From Palsa-661 sp035535015 (lineage in GTDB: Bacteria; Actinomycetota; Acidimicrobiia; Acidimicrobiales; UBA8190), in the NCBI GenBank assembly GCA_035535015.1, contig DATLQU010000004.1, positions 62,001 through 126,000 of the forward strand: a DNA stretch of 64,000 nucleotides, in the 5' to 3' direction. The notes beneath the pieces were generated by a model. That model did not search any database and had not been told where the DNA came from. It saw only the letters and a program-made list of their open reading frames with translations. This document shows, one piece after another, positions 9,748-18,652 of this stretch. Both the position numbers and the translations under genes were made by a program. The number at the start of each line of letters is the position of its first letter. Within the stretch, counting starts at the first letter, position 1.

Positions 9748-10452
9748 ATGGAAGCGGTGACCGAGGACTGGGAGCGCGCCGCCGCCATCGTGGCCCATCC
9801 CGACGACCTCGAATACGGCGCCGCCAGCGCTGTCGCCCGGTGGACGTCTCAGGGCAGACAGGTCTCCTACGTGCTGGCCACGAGCGGCGAAGCCGGCATC
9901 GCCGGCTTGGCCCCCGACCGGTGCCGACCCTTGCGAGAAGACGAGCAGAAGCGCAGCGCCGCCATCGTGGGCGTGGACGACGTCGTCTTCCTCGGTCACG
10001 CCGATGGGGCCGTGGAGTACGGGCTCCGACTGCGCCGGGATCTGGCCGGAGAACTCCGGCGGATCCGTCCGGAGGTCGTCGTGGGCATGAACTTCGACCT
10101 CACCTGGGGCGAGGGTGGAAGTGTGAACCACGCCGACCACCGGGCCGTCGGTCTGGCTGTCCTCGACGCCTGTCGCGACGCCGCCAACGAATGGGTCTTC
10201 CCCGAATCGGGTGAGCCCTGGGGCGGGATCAGGGCCGTGTACATCTCGGGGACGGAGGCGCCGACGCACTATGTCGATGTGACCGAGACCATCGACACCG
10301 GGATCGGGTCGTTGCGCGCCCACCAGGCCTACATCGACGGCCTCGGCTCCGATTTCGATCCGGACAGCTTTCTCCGGAACATCACGGGGTACGGGGGCAT
10401 GGCCGCCGGATGTGAATTCGCCGTGCTCTTCCAGGCCTTCAACGCGTCGTAG
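9748..10452 (+). CDS. PIG-L family deacetylase
   Basis: A 234-residue member of the LmbE/PIG-L zinc-dependent N-acetyl deacetylase family, which includes MshB of mycothiol synthesis and Mca. Zinc ligands lie in AHPDD (residues 16-20) and in NHADHRAVG near residue 130. The C-terminal THYVDVTETIDTGIGSLRAHQAY is typical of the family. It is too divergent to call MshB, so GlcNAc-type or conjugate amide hydrolysis is a family-level inference. I chose the ATG at 9748, preceded by a GGGA-rich site, over the longer open frame from 9610 that runs across the P450 promoter. Confidence 0.85.
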   Translation: MEAVTEDWERAAAIVAHPDDLEYGAASAVARWTSQGRQVSYVLATSGEAGIAGLAPDRCRPLREDEQKRSAAIVGVDDVVFLGHADGAVEYGLRLRRDLAGELRRIRPEVVVGMNFDLTWGEGGSVNHADHRAVGLAVLDACRDAANEWVFPESGEPWGGIRAVYISGTEAPTHYVDVTETIDTGIGSLRAHQAYIDGLGSDFDPDSFLRNITGYGGMAAGCEFAVLFQAFNAS

Positions 10453-10455
10453 GGC

Positions 10456-10471
10456 ACCGGAATAATCCGGT
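10456..10471. promoter_or_regulatory. Short inverted repeat before the DsbA-family gene
   Basis: ACCGGA-ATAA-TCCGGT, a perfect 6-4-6 inverted repeat between the PIG-L stop and the start of the DsbA-family gene. It could be a weak terminator or a regulator site; there is no T-run. Confidence 0.3.
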
Positions 10472-10493
10472 CCGAGGCACGGTTGGCACGAAC

Positions 10494-11198
10494 ATGTTGG
10501 TGGAGATCTTCTCCGACGTGGTCTGCCCGTGGTGTTCGATCGGCAAGCGCCGGTTCGAAGCGGCGCTTGAGGACTTCGCCCACGCCGATGAGATCGACGT
10601 GGTCTGGCGGGCCTACGAGCTCGATCCCCGGGCCCCGGCCGAAGGCCAGGGCGATTACCTCGACCGGTTGGCCCGCAAGTACGGGATGTCGCGCCAGCAG
10701 GCGGCTTCCGCCCAACAACGGCTGACCCAGGCCGCCGCCGGTGAGGGCCTCGACTTCCACTTCGAGCGGGTCCGACCGGGCAACACCTTCGATGCCCACC
10801 GCCTGCTCCACTACGCCCGGGAGGCCGGTCCGGGTCGACAGGACGCTCTGAAGGAGCGGCTCTTCTCGGCCTACTTCACCGAGGGCGCTCCCATCGGTGA
10901 TGCCGGGACGTTGGTGCGGCTGGCCGGTGAGGTGGGACTCGATCCCACCGCCTGCGCCGAGATCCTGGCCGGGGACCGTTACGCCGAGGAGGTCCGGGCC
11001 GACGAACGCGAGGCCCTCGAGCTCGGCATCACCGGAGTGCCCTTTTTCGTTGTCGACGGGAAGTTCGGTATCCCCGGGGCCCAGGACGCCGAGACGATCC
11101 TGAATGTGCTCGAGCGGGCCTGGGCGAAAGCCCACCCCCTCGAGATGGCCGTCCCCGCCGACGTTGGCCTCTGCGAGGGCGACAACTGCGCCGTCTGA
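10494..11198 (+). CDS. DsbA family oxidoreductase (FrnE-like)
   Basis: A 234-residue cytoplasmic thioredoxin-fold protein of the FrnE/HCCA-isomerase-like DsbA subfamily. The active site is CPWC (Cys11 and Cys14), the large helical insertion is present, and the cis-Pro loop is GITGVPFFVVDGK near residue 180. There is no signal peptide, so it works inside the cell, probably in disulfide exchange under oxidative stress. The C-terminus adds a Cys pair (GLCEGDNCAV) seen in some FrnE proteins. It follows the PIG-L gene by 41 bp and may be co-transcribed. Confidence 0.9.
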   Translation: MLVEIFSDVVCPWCSIGKRRFEAALEDFAHADEIDVVWRAYELDPRAPAEGQGDYLDRLARKYGMSRQQAASAQQRLTQAAAGEGLDFHFERVRPGNTFDAHRLLHYAREAGPGRQDALKERLFSAYFTEGAPIGDAGTLVRLAGEVGLDPTACAEILAGDRYAEEVRADEREALELGITGVPFFVVDGKFGIPGAQDAETILNVLERAWAKAHPLEMAVPADVGLCEGDNCAV

Positions 11199-11209
11199 CC
11201 CGGCATCGC

Positions 11210-11238
11210 GTTCGGCCGGAGGTCGGCCGGCTCTGAAC
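11210..11238. terminator. Hairpin between convergent genes
   Basis: Arms GTTC...GAAC and GCCGG...CCGGC form a stem with an internal loop in the 60 bp between the convergent DsbA-family and LLM genes. It could end transcription from both sides; it lacks a T-tract. Confidence 0.3.
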
Positions 11239-11258
11239 CGTCGCTCGTCGAGCCGCCG

Positions 11259-12113
11259 TCAGAGGGCTAGAAGGGCCGGGGCGAGCCGGCGGTACTCGGC
11301 CAACGGAAACGACGTCTTGGCGTCGGAGACGACCTGGATACAGACGTGGTCGGCGCCGGCCTGGTAGTGGGCGGCCACGCGGGCGGCCACCGTCTCGATA
11401 TCGCCCCAGGCGACGACGGCATCGACCAGACGGTCACTGCCCCCGCCGGCGACGTCGTCCTCGCCGAAGCCGAGCGACCGCAGATTGTTGGCGTAGTTGG
11501 GGAGAGTCAGGTAGCCGGTGGTGAAGGTCCGGGCCACGGCCCGGGCCCGGACGGGATCGGACTCGAGGACGACGGTCACCTCGGGGGCGAGGAGAGGCCC
11601 TTCTCCCAGGGTGGCGCGGGCCCGGGTGGTGTGTTCGACGGGGACGAAATACGGATGGGCACCCCGGGCCCGGGTGGCGGCCAATGTGAGCATGCGCGGC
11701 CCCAGGGCGGCCAGGACCCGACGGTCCTTCGTCACCACGGCAGCGTCGTCCAGGCCGTCGAGGTAACCGACCATGTGGGAATAGGGGCGGTTGTAATTGT
11801 CGACCACCGGTCCGTGGCTCGCCCCCAGGCCGAGGAGGAAGCGCTCCGGGTACCGGGCGTCGAGATCGGCGACGTCCCGGGAGAGGTCCTCGGGAGAGGT
11901 CAGCCAGATGCTGGCGATCCCACTGGCCACCGCCATCCGGGAGGTCGAGGCGAGCAGCCGGCCGAAGCGTGTCGAGAGGCCGGGCTGGAAACCGCCCGAC
12001 GACCACAGCGCCGAGTAGCCGAGCTCCTCGAGCTCGGCGGCGACGTCGATCGACACCTCGCCCTCGTCCCGCCACGAGCCGCTCCACCAGATGCCCAGCC
12101 TGCCGAGTTCCAC
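11259..12113 (-). CDS. LLM class F420-dependent oxidoreductase
   Basis: A 284-residue luciferase-like TIM-barrel oxidoreductase. The N-terminus GRLGIWWSG, the segment SRMAVASGIASIW, and RFLLGLGASHGP match the actinobacterial F420-dependent group (TIGR03620-like). Such enzymes move hydride between F420 and an unknown substrate. No Met is available near the domain start, so I chose the GTG at 12113 (VELGRLGIWW); the longer open frame upstream overlaps the sulfatase gene and lacks similarity. It lies 28 bp after the sulfatase stop on the same strand, so the two are probably co-transcribed. Confidence 0.8.
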   Translation of the reverse strand: MELGRLGIWWSGSWRDEGEVSIDVAAELEELGYSALWSSGGFQPGLSTRFGRLLASTSRMAVASGIASIWLTSPEDLSRDVADLDARYPERFLLGLGASHGPVVDNYNRPYSHMVGYLDGLDDAAVVTKDRRVLAALGPRMLTLAATRARGAHPYFVPVEHTTRARATLGEGPLLAPEVTVVLESDPVRARAVARTFTTGYLTLPNYANNLRSLGFGEDDVAGGGSDRLVDAVVAWGDIETVAARVAAHYQAGADHVCIQVVSDAKTSFPLAEYRRLAPALLAL

Positions 12114-12141
12114 CCGGCCCAGCGTATCGAGTTGTTTGCCG

Positions 12142-14448
12142 TTACTGCTCGGACAGGATCGCTGCCAGTTCGGCCAGCGGGTCGCGCACGACGGGGCCGG
12201 TGACTTCGACGACGGCACTGGTGATGGTCCCGGTGAAAGGGAAGGGGGCCTCGTATCCGTCGCCCACCGCCGGCCCCCATTCGTAGCCACAGGTGAGACC
12301 CACACCCACGCCGTTGAAGCCCGACGGGGTGAAGCGGGCGATCGGGCCGGCGGCCACGACGTCGCCGTCGACGAGCAGGGTGGCCGCTCCTCCCCGGCCG
12401 CCGTCCTTCTCGAAGGTGAAGGCCAGGGTGTGAGGACCCGGTGCCACGGCGTCGGGGGCCTCGAGGACGAGGCGCTCCTTGCCGTAGAGGTTGTGGACGT
12501 ACCGGGGCCGGCCGTCGAGGAGGTGGAACGACCAACCGCCCAGAGCGGATCCCAGAGCCAGCAGGACGCCGGAGGCCACGTCGTCGTCGGGCAGATCGAC
12601 CTCGACGGTCATGGCGTGGGAGCGGTTGCGGACGTTCACGGCCACCGGTTCGGGCACCTGGGCCCCCCCAGGGAAGTAGCGGAAGCTCGTGCGTTCGCGA
12701 CGGCGATCGGGTTTGGGATGGACGAGGGTCCAGAGCACCCGGTTGTCGAGGGGCAGGACCTGGTTGCGCTCTGCCTCGCGCCACCACAAGGCCACCATCT
12801 CCGACACCCGGTCCGGGTGCTCGGCGGCCAGGTCGCGCGTCTCGGAGAGGTCGACGGCGACGTGGTACAGCTCCCAGACGTCGTCGTCGAACGGCGCGTG
12901 GGGATCGAGGCCGTCGCCATAGAGGGGTCCGACGGCGTGGAAGGTGACCGCCTTCCATCCCTGGTGATAGATGGCGCGGGAACCGAACATCTCGAAATGC
13001 TGGGTCTGGTGGCGCTCGGTGGCCGATGCCCCGTCGGAAGCCAAGAGATAGCCGAAGCCGACGCCGTCGATACTGGTCTGGGGCACGTAGTCGATGTCGT
13101 CCGGCGCCCCCACCCCCACCAACTCGAGCACGGTGGGCAGGACATCGATGGCATGGACGAATTGATGCCGGATGCCGCCGGCGCTGTCGGAGAGCCGGGC
13201 CGGCCACGAGATGATGCAGGGATCGGCTACGCCTCCCTGGTGGACCTCGCGCTTCCAGCGTTTGAACGGGGTGTTGCCGGCCATGGTCCAGCCCCAGGGG
13301 TAGTTGTTGTGGGTGAGGGGGCCACCGATCTCGTCCAACCGGTCGTGCATCTCGCTCAGGTTGGCCGGGTCCAGATTGGTCATCCGGATGTCGTTGATGG
13401 ATCCCTCCGGGCCGCCCTCGGCGCTGGCGCCGTTGTCCGAGACCAAGACGATGATGGTGTTGTCGAGCTCACCGGTGTCCTCCAGAAAGCTCACCAGCCG
13501 ACCGATCTGGGCGTCGGTGTACGACAGGAAGCCGGCAAAGCACTCCATGAACCGGCTGGCCACCGTGCGCTGGATCTCTCCAAGATCGTCCCAGGCCGGC
13601 ACCCAGGGCGGCCGGGGGGAGAGCCCGGTGCCGGGGGGGATCACGCCGAGAGCCAGCTGTCGGGCGTATGTCGCGTCCCTCCAGGCGTCCCAGCCGTCGT
13701 CGAACCGTCCGCGGTAGCGGTCGATCCACGATCGCGGCGCCTGGTGGGGCGAGTGGCAGGCGCCCGTGCAGAAGTAGAGGAAGAAGGGTTGATCGGCGTC
13801 CACGGCCCGGAGGTCACCCAGGAATTCGATGGCCCGGTCGGCCAGGTCGGCGCTCAGGTGGTAGCCGTCCTCCATCGACCGCGCCGGTCGGACCGAGTGG
13901 TTGTCGTGGAAGAGGGCGGGAACGAACTGGTGGGTCTCGCCTCCGTGAAATCCATACCACCGGTCGAAGCCGCGGCCCAGAGGCCACGTCGCCCGGGAGG
14001 CGGCCATGTGGGTCTCGTCCTCGGGGCTCAGGTGCCATTTGCCCACGGCGTAGGTGGCGTAGCCGTGGGAGCGAAGGATCTCCGACAGATAGCCGTTCTC
14101 CCTCGGGGGCTTGCCCCAGTAGCCGGGGAATCCCGAGGCCAGGTCGGCCACTCGTCCCATGCCACTGCGGTGATGATTGCGACCGGTGAGGAGACAGGCC
14201 CGGGTGGGGGAGCACAGCGCCGTGGTGCGGAAGTTGGCCAGCCGGACACCGCCGGCGGCCAGCCGATCGATGGCCGGAGTGGCGATGTCCGAGCCGTAGC
14301 AGCCGAGTTGGGCGAAGCCGACGTCGTCGAGGACGAGTAGGACGACATTGGGGGCGTCGGCGGGGGGACTCGGTTCCGGCGGCCACCAGGGTTCCGAATC
14401 ACGCCAGTCCCGGCCGATCCGACCGCCGAACTCTGCTGCCTTGGCCAT
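12142..14448 (-). CDS. Arylsulfatase (type I, formylglycine-dependent)
   Basis: A 768-residue sulfatase that hydrolyses sulfate esters. The metal-binding Asp41-Asp42 lie in [10 protein letters not shown], and the maturation motif is CSPTR (79-83), where Cys79 would be converted to formylglycine. Other family elements are VGKWHL and [11 protein letters not shown]. After the catalytic domain there is a beta-rich region of about 180 residues ([20 protein letters not shown] onward) resembling a lectin/jelly-roll-like tail. There is no signal peptide, so it is probably cytoplasmic. The ATG at 14448 has the ribosome binding site AGGGAG. Activity requires a formylglycine-generating enzyme, which is not in the window. 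Confidence 0.9.
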   Translation of the reverse strand: MAKAAEFGGRIGRDWRDSEPWWPPEPSPPADAPNVVLLVLDDVGFAQLGCYGSDIATPAIDRLAAGGVRLANFRTTALCSPTRACLLTGRNHHRSGMGRVADLASGFPGYWGKPPRENGYLSEILRSHGYATYAVGKWHLSPEDETHMAASRATWPLGRGFDRWYGFHGGETHQFVPALFHDNHSVRPARSMEDGYHLSADLADRAIEFLGDLRAVDADQPFFLYFCTGACHSPHQAPRSWIDRYRGRFDDGWDAWRDATYARQLALGVIPPGTGLSPRPPWVPAWDDLGEIQRTVASRFMECFAGFLSYTDAQIGRLVSFLEDTGELDNTIIVLVSDNGASAEGGPEGSINDIRMTNLDPANLSEMHDRLDEIGGPLTHNNYPWGWTMAGNTPFKRWKREVHQGGVADPCIISWPARLSDSAGGIRHQFVHAIDVLPTVLELVGVGAPDDIDYVPQTSIDGVGFGYLLASDGASATERHQTQHFEMFGSRAIYHQGWKAVTFHAVGPLYGDGLDPHAPFDDDVWELYHVAVDLSETRDLAAEHPDRVSEMVALWWREAERNQVLPLDNRVLWTLVHPKPDRRRERTSFRYFPGGAQVPEPVAVNVRNRSHAMTVEVDLPDDDVASGVLLALGSALGGWSFHLLDGRPRYVHNLYGKERLVLEAPDAVAPGPHTLAFTFEKDGGRGGAATLLVDGDVVAAGPIARFTPSGFNGVGVGLTCGYEWGPAVGDGYEAPFPFTGTITSAVVEVTGPVVRDPLAELAAILSEQ

Positions 14449-14779
14449 GAACCGCTCCCTTCCTACCGGCAGGTCAGCCGTCTCGATGAACGGCGATCCA
14501 GCATGCCACCGGGAGCCCCCGTCCCGAGCTGACACCGGGGCTGTTCCCGGGGACGACCAGTCGGTCCCGGGGGGCCGGTATTGTCCGAGGTCAGAGGCCT
14601 TTTGCCGGAGCGTTTGGCGACGACGACGGCGGCCGCGGCAGGAGGGCGAGCGGAGCCCTCCGCTGGGCACGGTACGCTGTGGTGCAGCACGGGCTCATTG
14701 CCGCGCCGGCCCTGCCGTACCGGTCTCCACTGGAGACTTTCTTTCGCAACTGACGCGCGGAGTCGAGGAGGAACGCGAC
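14449..14779. other. Divergent intergenic region, sulfatase / bS18
   Basis: This 331-bp region holds the start regions of two divergent genes. The only clear structure is the hairpin at 14641-14661. A TACGCT hexamer at 14673-14678 could be the -10 of the bS18 promoter, but no convincing -35 lies 17 bases upstream. Confidence 0.5.
14641..14661 (+). other. GC-rich hairpin upstream of bS18
   Basis: GGAGGGC and GCCCTCC form a perfect 7-bp stem around a 7-base loop, about 120 bases upstream of the bS18 start. It may overlap the promoter or belong to the leader RNA; a regulatory role is speculative. Confidence 0.3.
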
Positions 14780-15370
14780 GTGCCCCCGTCGTCCCGCAAA
14801 GATCGAGGTCGGACCAAGACCAGTGACCCCAAAGGCCGGGTCAGGCGCGGTCGCCCGAAGGTGTGCATCTTCTGCACCGAGCACATCCCTTGGGTTGACT
14901 ACAAGGACATGAATCTGCTCCGTCGCTTCATGAGCGACCGGGGAAAGATCAAGTCCCGAGCCAATACGGGAACGTGCTCGCAGCATCAGAGTGACGTGGC
15001 TCTGGCCATCAAGAACGCTCGCGAGTTGGCGTTGCTCCCCTATGCCGTGCGCACCCTGGCCGGCGACAAGTCGGCGGGACGCCGTGGCCGAGGTGCCGGA
15101 CGTCCCGGAGAACGACCCACGGGAGACCGTCCCACGTCGGGACCGCCGACGGCGCCGTCACGGACCGGTGACGCCGTGTCGGATGCCGCCGTGTCGGATG
15201 CCGCCGTGTCGGATGCCGCCGTATCGGATGACGGTGACGAAGGGAGCGGGATCGCGCTCCCCGAGGAGATGGCGTCCGTCGCCGTCGACGCCATGGGGGC
15301 GGGGACAGCCTCCGGCGAGACGGGCACAGACGACGGTATCGCCGCATCGAACGACGAAGTGCTGGGCTGA
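14780..15370 (+). CDS. rpsR: 30S ribosomal protein bS18 with long C-terminal extension
   Basis: Residues 1-92 are ribosomal protein bS18, which binds 16S rRNA on the platform together with bS6. It is the zinc (C+) form: KVCIFC (Cys29, Cys32) and TCSQHQ (Cys66, His69) give four possible ligands. The GTG start at 14780 has the strong site GAGGAGGAA. Family members are usually about 75-95 residues, but this frame continues to 196. The added 100 residues are Gly/Arg/Pro-rich, then carry a VSDAA repeat encoded by 15-bp units, and end acidic. The gene stands alone, not in an rpsF-ssb-rpsR-rplI operon. The core is certain; the extension is real as reading frame but its role is unknown. Confidence 0.92.
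   Translation: MPPSSRKDRGRTKTSDPKGRVRRGRPKVCIFCTEHIPWVDYKDMNLLRRFMSDRGKIKSRANTGTCSQHQSDVALAIKNARELALLPYAVRTLAGDKSAGRRGRGAGRPGERPTGDRPTSGPPTAPSRTGDAVSDAAVSDAAVSDAAVSDDGDEGSGIALPEEMASVAVDAMGAGTASGETGTDDGIAASNDEVLG
15176..15235. repeat. 15-bp tandem repeat in the bS18 tail
   Basis: Three perfect copies of GTGTCGGATGCCGCC and one degenerate fourth copy encode [20 protein letters not shown] in the C-terminal extension of bS18. Confidence 0.95.
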
Positions 15371-15444
15371 GAAGGTCGGTCACCGCTTTTTCCAGAGGTC
15401 TTGCGACGGATGAGTAGTCGGCCCCCAGGCCGGCGGGGAGAACC

Positions 15445-15720
15445 ATGGCGACACAACGAACGAGTTTCAACAAACTGCAGAGGGACCGGGACAAGCAGGA
15501 GAAGGCCGCGGCCAAGCGTGACCGCAGGCAGAGCCGGGCCACGGCGACCGACGGGGAGCAGGTACCGGGAGAATCCGTGGTCACCGGCAACGAGCCGAGC
15601 GCCCAGGAGCTGCTCGACGAGGTGGAGAAGGTGCACCGGCAGTTCGACGCCGGCGACATCGACTTCGAGACCTACGAGAACACCAAGACCCTTCTGCTCA
15701 GCCAACTGCCCGTCGACTGA
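15445..15720 (+). CDS. Small conserved hypothetical protein (SHOCT-like C-terminus)
   Basis: A 91-residue charged protein. The N-terminal 35 residues are Lys/Arg-rich (LQRDRDKQEKAAAKRDRR). The C-terminal part LLDEVEKVHRQFDAGDIDFETYENTKTLLL is predicted helical and resembles a SHOCT-type short helical module (helix, Gly-Asp-Ile turn, helix). It follows bS18 by 74 bp in the same direction. A role in oligomerisation is suggested by the SHOCT resemblance only. Confidence 0.55.
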   Translation: MATQRTSFNKLQRDRDKQEKAAAKRDRRQSRATATDGEQVPGESVVTGNEPSAQELLDEVEKVHRQFDAGDIDFETYENTKTLLLSQLPVD

Positions 15721-15777
15721 CGGATCGACACGGGCCGACGTGCCTCCGGCACGACCGGTCCCGGTCGTCGGGCAGCG

Positions 15778-16431
15778 ATGAGTGGGCCGGCGGTCCCGGC
15801 CGTCGAAGCGGTGGTCTTCGACATCGGCGGCGTCCTTCTCGACTGGGATCCCCGCCACCTCTATCGCAAGGTCTTCGATGACGAGGACGCCATGGAGCAT
15901 TTCCTCGGCCGGATCTGTACCCCCGAGTGGCACGCGCCGCACGACCGGGGTGCGAGCATCGCCGACTCGTGCGCCCGCCTCGCCGCCGCCCATCCGGAGC
16001 ACGCCGACGAGATCTGGGCGTGGATGACCCGTAGCGAGGAGATGGTGGTCGGGGCGATCGAGGAGAGCGTCGAGATCCTGGGGGAGCTGCATCGGGACCG
16101 AACGGCCTGCTACGCGCTGAGCAACATGGAGGCGGAGACGTTTCCTGGCCGGCGGGAGCGGTTCGGGTTCTTCGGTCTGTTCGATGGCATCGTCATCTCC
16201 GGCGTCGAGGGTGTGGCCAAACCCGATCCCGCCATCTTCGAGACGTTGATCCGGCGGTTTCAGCTCGATCCCCGTTCCACTCTGTTCGTCGACGACAACG
16301 CCGACAACCTGGCGTCGGCGTCGGCCCTGGGCATGCGCAGCGTCCTCTTCGAGTCCGCCGGGGCCTTGCGCCGGGCCCTGCAGGAGCTGGATCTGCTGCC
16401 TGACGGGCCCGGGGAGCGCCGCCCGGGCTGA
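15778..16431 (+). CDS. HAD family hydrolase (phosphatase-like)
   Basis: A 217-residue haloacid dehalogenase-superfamily protein. Motif I is VVFDIGGVLLDWD with nucleophile Asp15. Motif II is YALSNME, motif III contains Lys in GVEGVAKPDPAIFE, and motif IV is LFVDDNADN. The IGGVL variant and the helical cap between residues 25 and 95 place it with the YihX/epoxide-hydrolase-N-like HAD subgroup of sugar- and nucleotide-phosphatases. The substrate is unknown. It starts at ATG 15778, 57 bp after the preceding small gene. Confidence 0.85.
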   Translation: MSGPAVPAVEAVVFDIGGVLLDWDPRHLYRKVFDDEDAMEHFLGRICTPEWHAPHDRGASIADSCARLAAAHPEHADEIWAWMTRSEEMVVGAIEESVEILGELHRDRTACYALSNMEAETFPGRRERFGFFGLFDGIVISGVEGVAKPDPAIFETLIRRFQLDPRSTLFVDDNADNLASASALGMRSVLFESAGALRRALQELDLLPDGPGERRPG

Positions 16432-16479
16432 TCGTCGGGCCTGACGTGGACGGGTTCCGTCGCTTCAGGTACAGAATGG

Positions 16480-16854
16480 GTGATGGCTCGAGACCGATCT
16501 GCCGACCCGAAGGACGAGGGGAAGAAACGCCGGATCAGGACGGCGGTCTTCCGCCGGATCATGAGTGTGGGATTCCTCCGCCACTTCTACGTCCGGCGTC
16601 TCCTGCGTTTCATGGAGAAGTCGAAGGCCAAAGGACGGGCCCTGCCGCCTGATCTGGCCCGGTTGCAGCAGATGCTGGCCAAGCTGCCGGAAAAGAAGCG
16701 GGCCGAGGCGTTGGAAGCCGGCCTCCTGGCCAGCCCCGACGAGGCACCCAGCCGCGAGATGCGTCGCGCCGCCGCTCGTCAGGACCGGCTCCGCAGTGAC
16801 GGGCGCGGGTACCGCTCCGGTGCCGTCACAGAACGACCGCGTCGGCGTTCCTGA
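16480..16854 (+). CDS. Small basic hypothetical protein
   Basis: A 124-residue very basic protein of no family I recognise. It starts with GTG at 16480 or ATG at 16483. The middle part (RRLLRFMEKSKAKGRALPPDLARLQQMLAKLPEKKRAEALEAGLL) is predicted helical, and the end is Arg-rich. It ends one base before the likely GTG start of the hypoxanthine phosphoribosyltransferase gene, which suggests co-transcription. Nucleic-acid binding is possible from charge alone. Confidence 0.45.
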   Translation: MMARDRSADPKDEGKKRRIRTAVFRRIMSVGFLRHFYVRRLLRFMEKSKAKGRALPPDLARLQQMLAKLPEKKRAEALEAGLLASPDEAPSREMRRAAARQDRLRSDGRGYRSGAVTERPRRRS

Positions 16855-16855
16855 C

Positions 16856-17464
16856 GTGCCCGGGGCGGGGTCGTTGCATGACGGACGCTCCGATGCCGGT
16901 CCGACGGGCAGTTTTTGGGATCACGACGATCACGTAGGTCGGGTCGTTGTCAGCCAGGAGGAGATCCGCCAGCGCGTCGCCGATCTCGGCCGACAGATCA
17001 CGACCGACTACGCCGACCGTCCTCCGCTGCTCGTCGGGGTCCTGAAGGGCGCCTTCATCTTCATGGCCGACCTGGCCCGGGCCATAAGGCTTCCCGTCGA
17101 GATCGACCTCATGGCCATCGCCTCGTACGGATCCGACACCACCTCGAGCGGTGTGGTCCGCATTATGAAGGACGTCGACACCGACCTGGTCGGGCGCGAC
17201 GTGCTCGTGGTGGAAGACATCATCGACAGCGGAGTCACCCTCTCGTACCTGCAGAGGTACATGTGGGCCCACCGGCCGGCCAGCCTGGAGGTGTGTGCGC
17301 TGCTGGTGAAGTCCGGCCTGCAACGCCGGGAGGTCGACCTCCGCTATATCGGTTTCACCATCCCGCCGGATTTCGTCATCGGGTACGGCCTCGACGTCGA
17401 CCAGCGGTACCGCAATCTGCCCGACATCTGCGTCTATCGACCCGACGGCGCCCCCGGTGACTGA
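16856..17464 (+). CDS. hpt: Hypoxanthine phosphoribosyltransferase
   Basis: A 202-residue type I phosphoribosyltransferase that makes IMP or GMP from hypoxanthine or guanine and PRPP. The PRPP loop is VLVVEDIIDSGVTL (about 116-129). Upstream are PPLLVGVLKGAFIFMADL and SYGSDTTSSG (the flexible catalytic loop), and the C-terminus PPDFVIGYGLDVDQRYRNLP is diagnostic for HPRT. No ATG is available before the conserved region; the GTG at 16856 (or TTG at 16874) is the best start. Its end overlaps the next gene (uracil PRTase) by 8 bp, so the two salvage enzymes are coupled. Confidence 0.92.
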   Translation: MPGAGSLHDGRSDAGPTGSFWDHDDHVGRVVVSQEEIRQRVADLGRQITTDYADRPPLLVGVLKGAFIFMADLARAIRLPVEIDLMAIASYGSDTTSSGVVRIMKDVDTDLVGRDVLVVEDIIDSGVTLSYLQRYMWAHRPASLEVCALLVKSGLQRREVDLRYIGFTIPPDFVIGYGLDVDQRYRNLPDICVYRPDGAPGD

Positions 17465-18143
17465 CGTGTGGTCCGGGCCGGACACGGAGGCGACCGGCGA
17501 TCCCGACGGTCGGTCGAGCGTCCTGGTGGTGGATCACCCCCTGGCCGCCCACCGACTGTCCGGACTGCGCGACGTCACCACCGACAGTCCCACCTTCCGA
17601 CAGCTGGTGGCCGAGCTCTCCGCCTTCGTGGCCTACGAGGCGCTGCGCGCCCTGGACACCGTGGACCGGCAGATCGACACCCCGGTGGCGTCGGGGGTCT
17701 GGTGCCGCCGGGTGGAGGAGATGGTTCTCCTGGTACCCGTCCTGCGGGCCGGACTGGGCATGGTGCCGGCCATCCAGGAGACCCTCCCCGCCACCGAGGT
17801 GGCCCATGTCGGCCTGCGGCGCGACGAGACCACGTTGCAGGCCGAGGTCTACCTGAACCGGCTCCCGGCGGACCTGACCGGCCGCCGTGTGGTGGTCTGC
17901 GATCCGATGCTGGCCACCGGGGGTTCACTGGCGCAGGTCTGCACCATGGTGAAGCAGCGGCAGGCGGCGACGATCACCGTGTTGTCGCTCATCGCCTCGG
18001 TCCCGGGACTCTCCTACTTCGCCACGGCGCACCCCGACGTCGCCGTGGCCTGTGTCGCCGTCGACCCTGAGCTCGACAAACGTGGTTTCATCGTGCCCGG
18101 TCTCGGCGATGCCGGCGACCGGCTCTTCGGTCCACCGGACTGA
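17457..18143 (+). CDS. upp: Uracil phosphoribosyltransferase
   Basis: A 228-residue enzyme that converts uracil and PRPP to UMP. The PRPP-binding motif is CDPMLATGGS (148-157), with VPVLRAGLGM near 93-102 and the C-terminal DPELDKRGFIVPGLGDAGDRLFG, which is the uracil-binding hood of UPRT. The GTG start lies within the end of hpt. The protein is about 20 residues longer than E. coli Upp because of an N-terminal extension. With the cytosine deaminase and the NCS1 permease nearby it completes a cytosine-to-UMP route. Confidence 0.93.
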   Translation: MTDVWSGPDTEATGDPDGRSSVLVVDHPLAAHRLSGLRDVTTDSPTFRQLVAELSAFVAYEALRALDTVDRQIDTPVASGVWCRRVEEMVLLVPVLRAGLGMVPAIQETLPATEVAHVGLRRDETTLQAEVYLNRLPADLTGRRVVVCDPMLATGGSLAQVCTMVKQRQAATITVLSLIASVPGLSYFATAHPDVAVACVAVDPELDKRGFIVPGLGDAGDRLFGPPD

Positions 18144-18164
18144 GCGGCTCCGACCGCGTCACGA

Positions 18165-18647
18165 TCAGCGACCGATGTCCTCGTTCCACAGGTCGGGTTG
18201 GGCCTCGATGAAGCCGGCCAACAGGTCGATGCAGGCCGGATCGTCGAGTTCGAGGATCTCCACGCCCAGGCCGGCCAACCACTCGTGGCCTCCCTGGAAG
18301 TTCCGCGATTCGCCGATCACCACCGCCCCGATCTGGAACTGACGGACCAGGCCGCTGCAGTACCAGCACGGTGACAGTGTCGTCACCATGACGCAGTCCC
18401 GGTAATGACGGCGACGGCCGGCATCTCTGAAGGCGGCCGTCTCGGCGTGGCAGGAGGCGTCGCCGTCCTGGACACGTCGATTGTGCCCCCGGCCGAGCAG
18501 GATTCCGTCACGCCCGAACAGCGCCGCGCCGATCGGGATGCCGCCCTCGGCCAGCCCGAGGCGGGCTTCATCGAGAGCGACGGACAGCAGAGCCTGTCCG
18601 GTGACCCGCTCGAGCCGGGCGTAGAACCGCTCGCCGGCAGCGGTCAC
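18165..18647 (-). CDS. Cytosine deaminase, yeast Fcy1-like (CMP/dCMP deaminase fold)
   Basis: A 160-residue zinc deaminase. Zinc and catalysis: His67 and Glu69 in CHAET, Cys94 and Cys97 in SPCWYC. Length, ligand spacing and the tail FIEAQPDLWNEDIG closely resemble yeast cytosine deaminase Fcy1 (tail FIDERPQDWFEDIGE, from memory) rather than bacterial CodA, which is an amidohydrolase. Cytosine to uracil is therefore the best-supported reaction. It sits next to uracil PRTase, converging with it, and 0.8 kb from an NCS1-type permease. It starts with GTG only 5 bp from the earliest start of the divergent PRTase gene, so the promoter must overlap a gene. A guanine or other nucleobase deaminase is the main alternative. 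Confidence 0.75.
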   Translation of the reverse strand: MTAAGERFYARLERVTGQALLSVALDEARLGLAEGGIPIGAALFGRDGILLGRGHNRRVQDGDASCHAETAAFRDAGRRRHYRDCVMVTTLSPCWYCSGLVRQFQIGAVVIGESRNFQGGHEWLAGLGVEILELDDPACIDLLAGFIEAQPDLWNEDIGR

Positions 18648-18652
18648 CGCAC

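Noticed and set aside
12091..14340. A 749-codon plus-strand frame across the sulfatase
   Set aside because: Antisense shadow of the sulfatase gene, rich in Gly/Arg/Val/Asp and without any domain.
15370..15400. T-run after bS18 as a rho-independent terminator
   Set aside because: CTTTTT is present but the preceding stem is only about 3 bp, too weak to support a terminator call.
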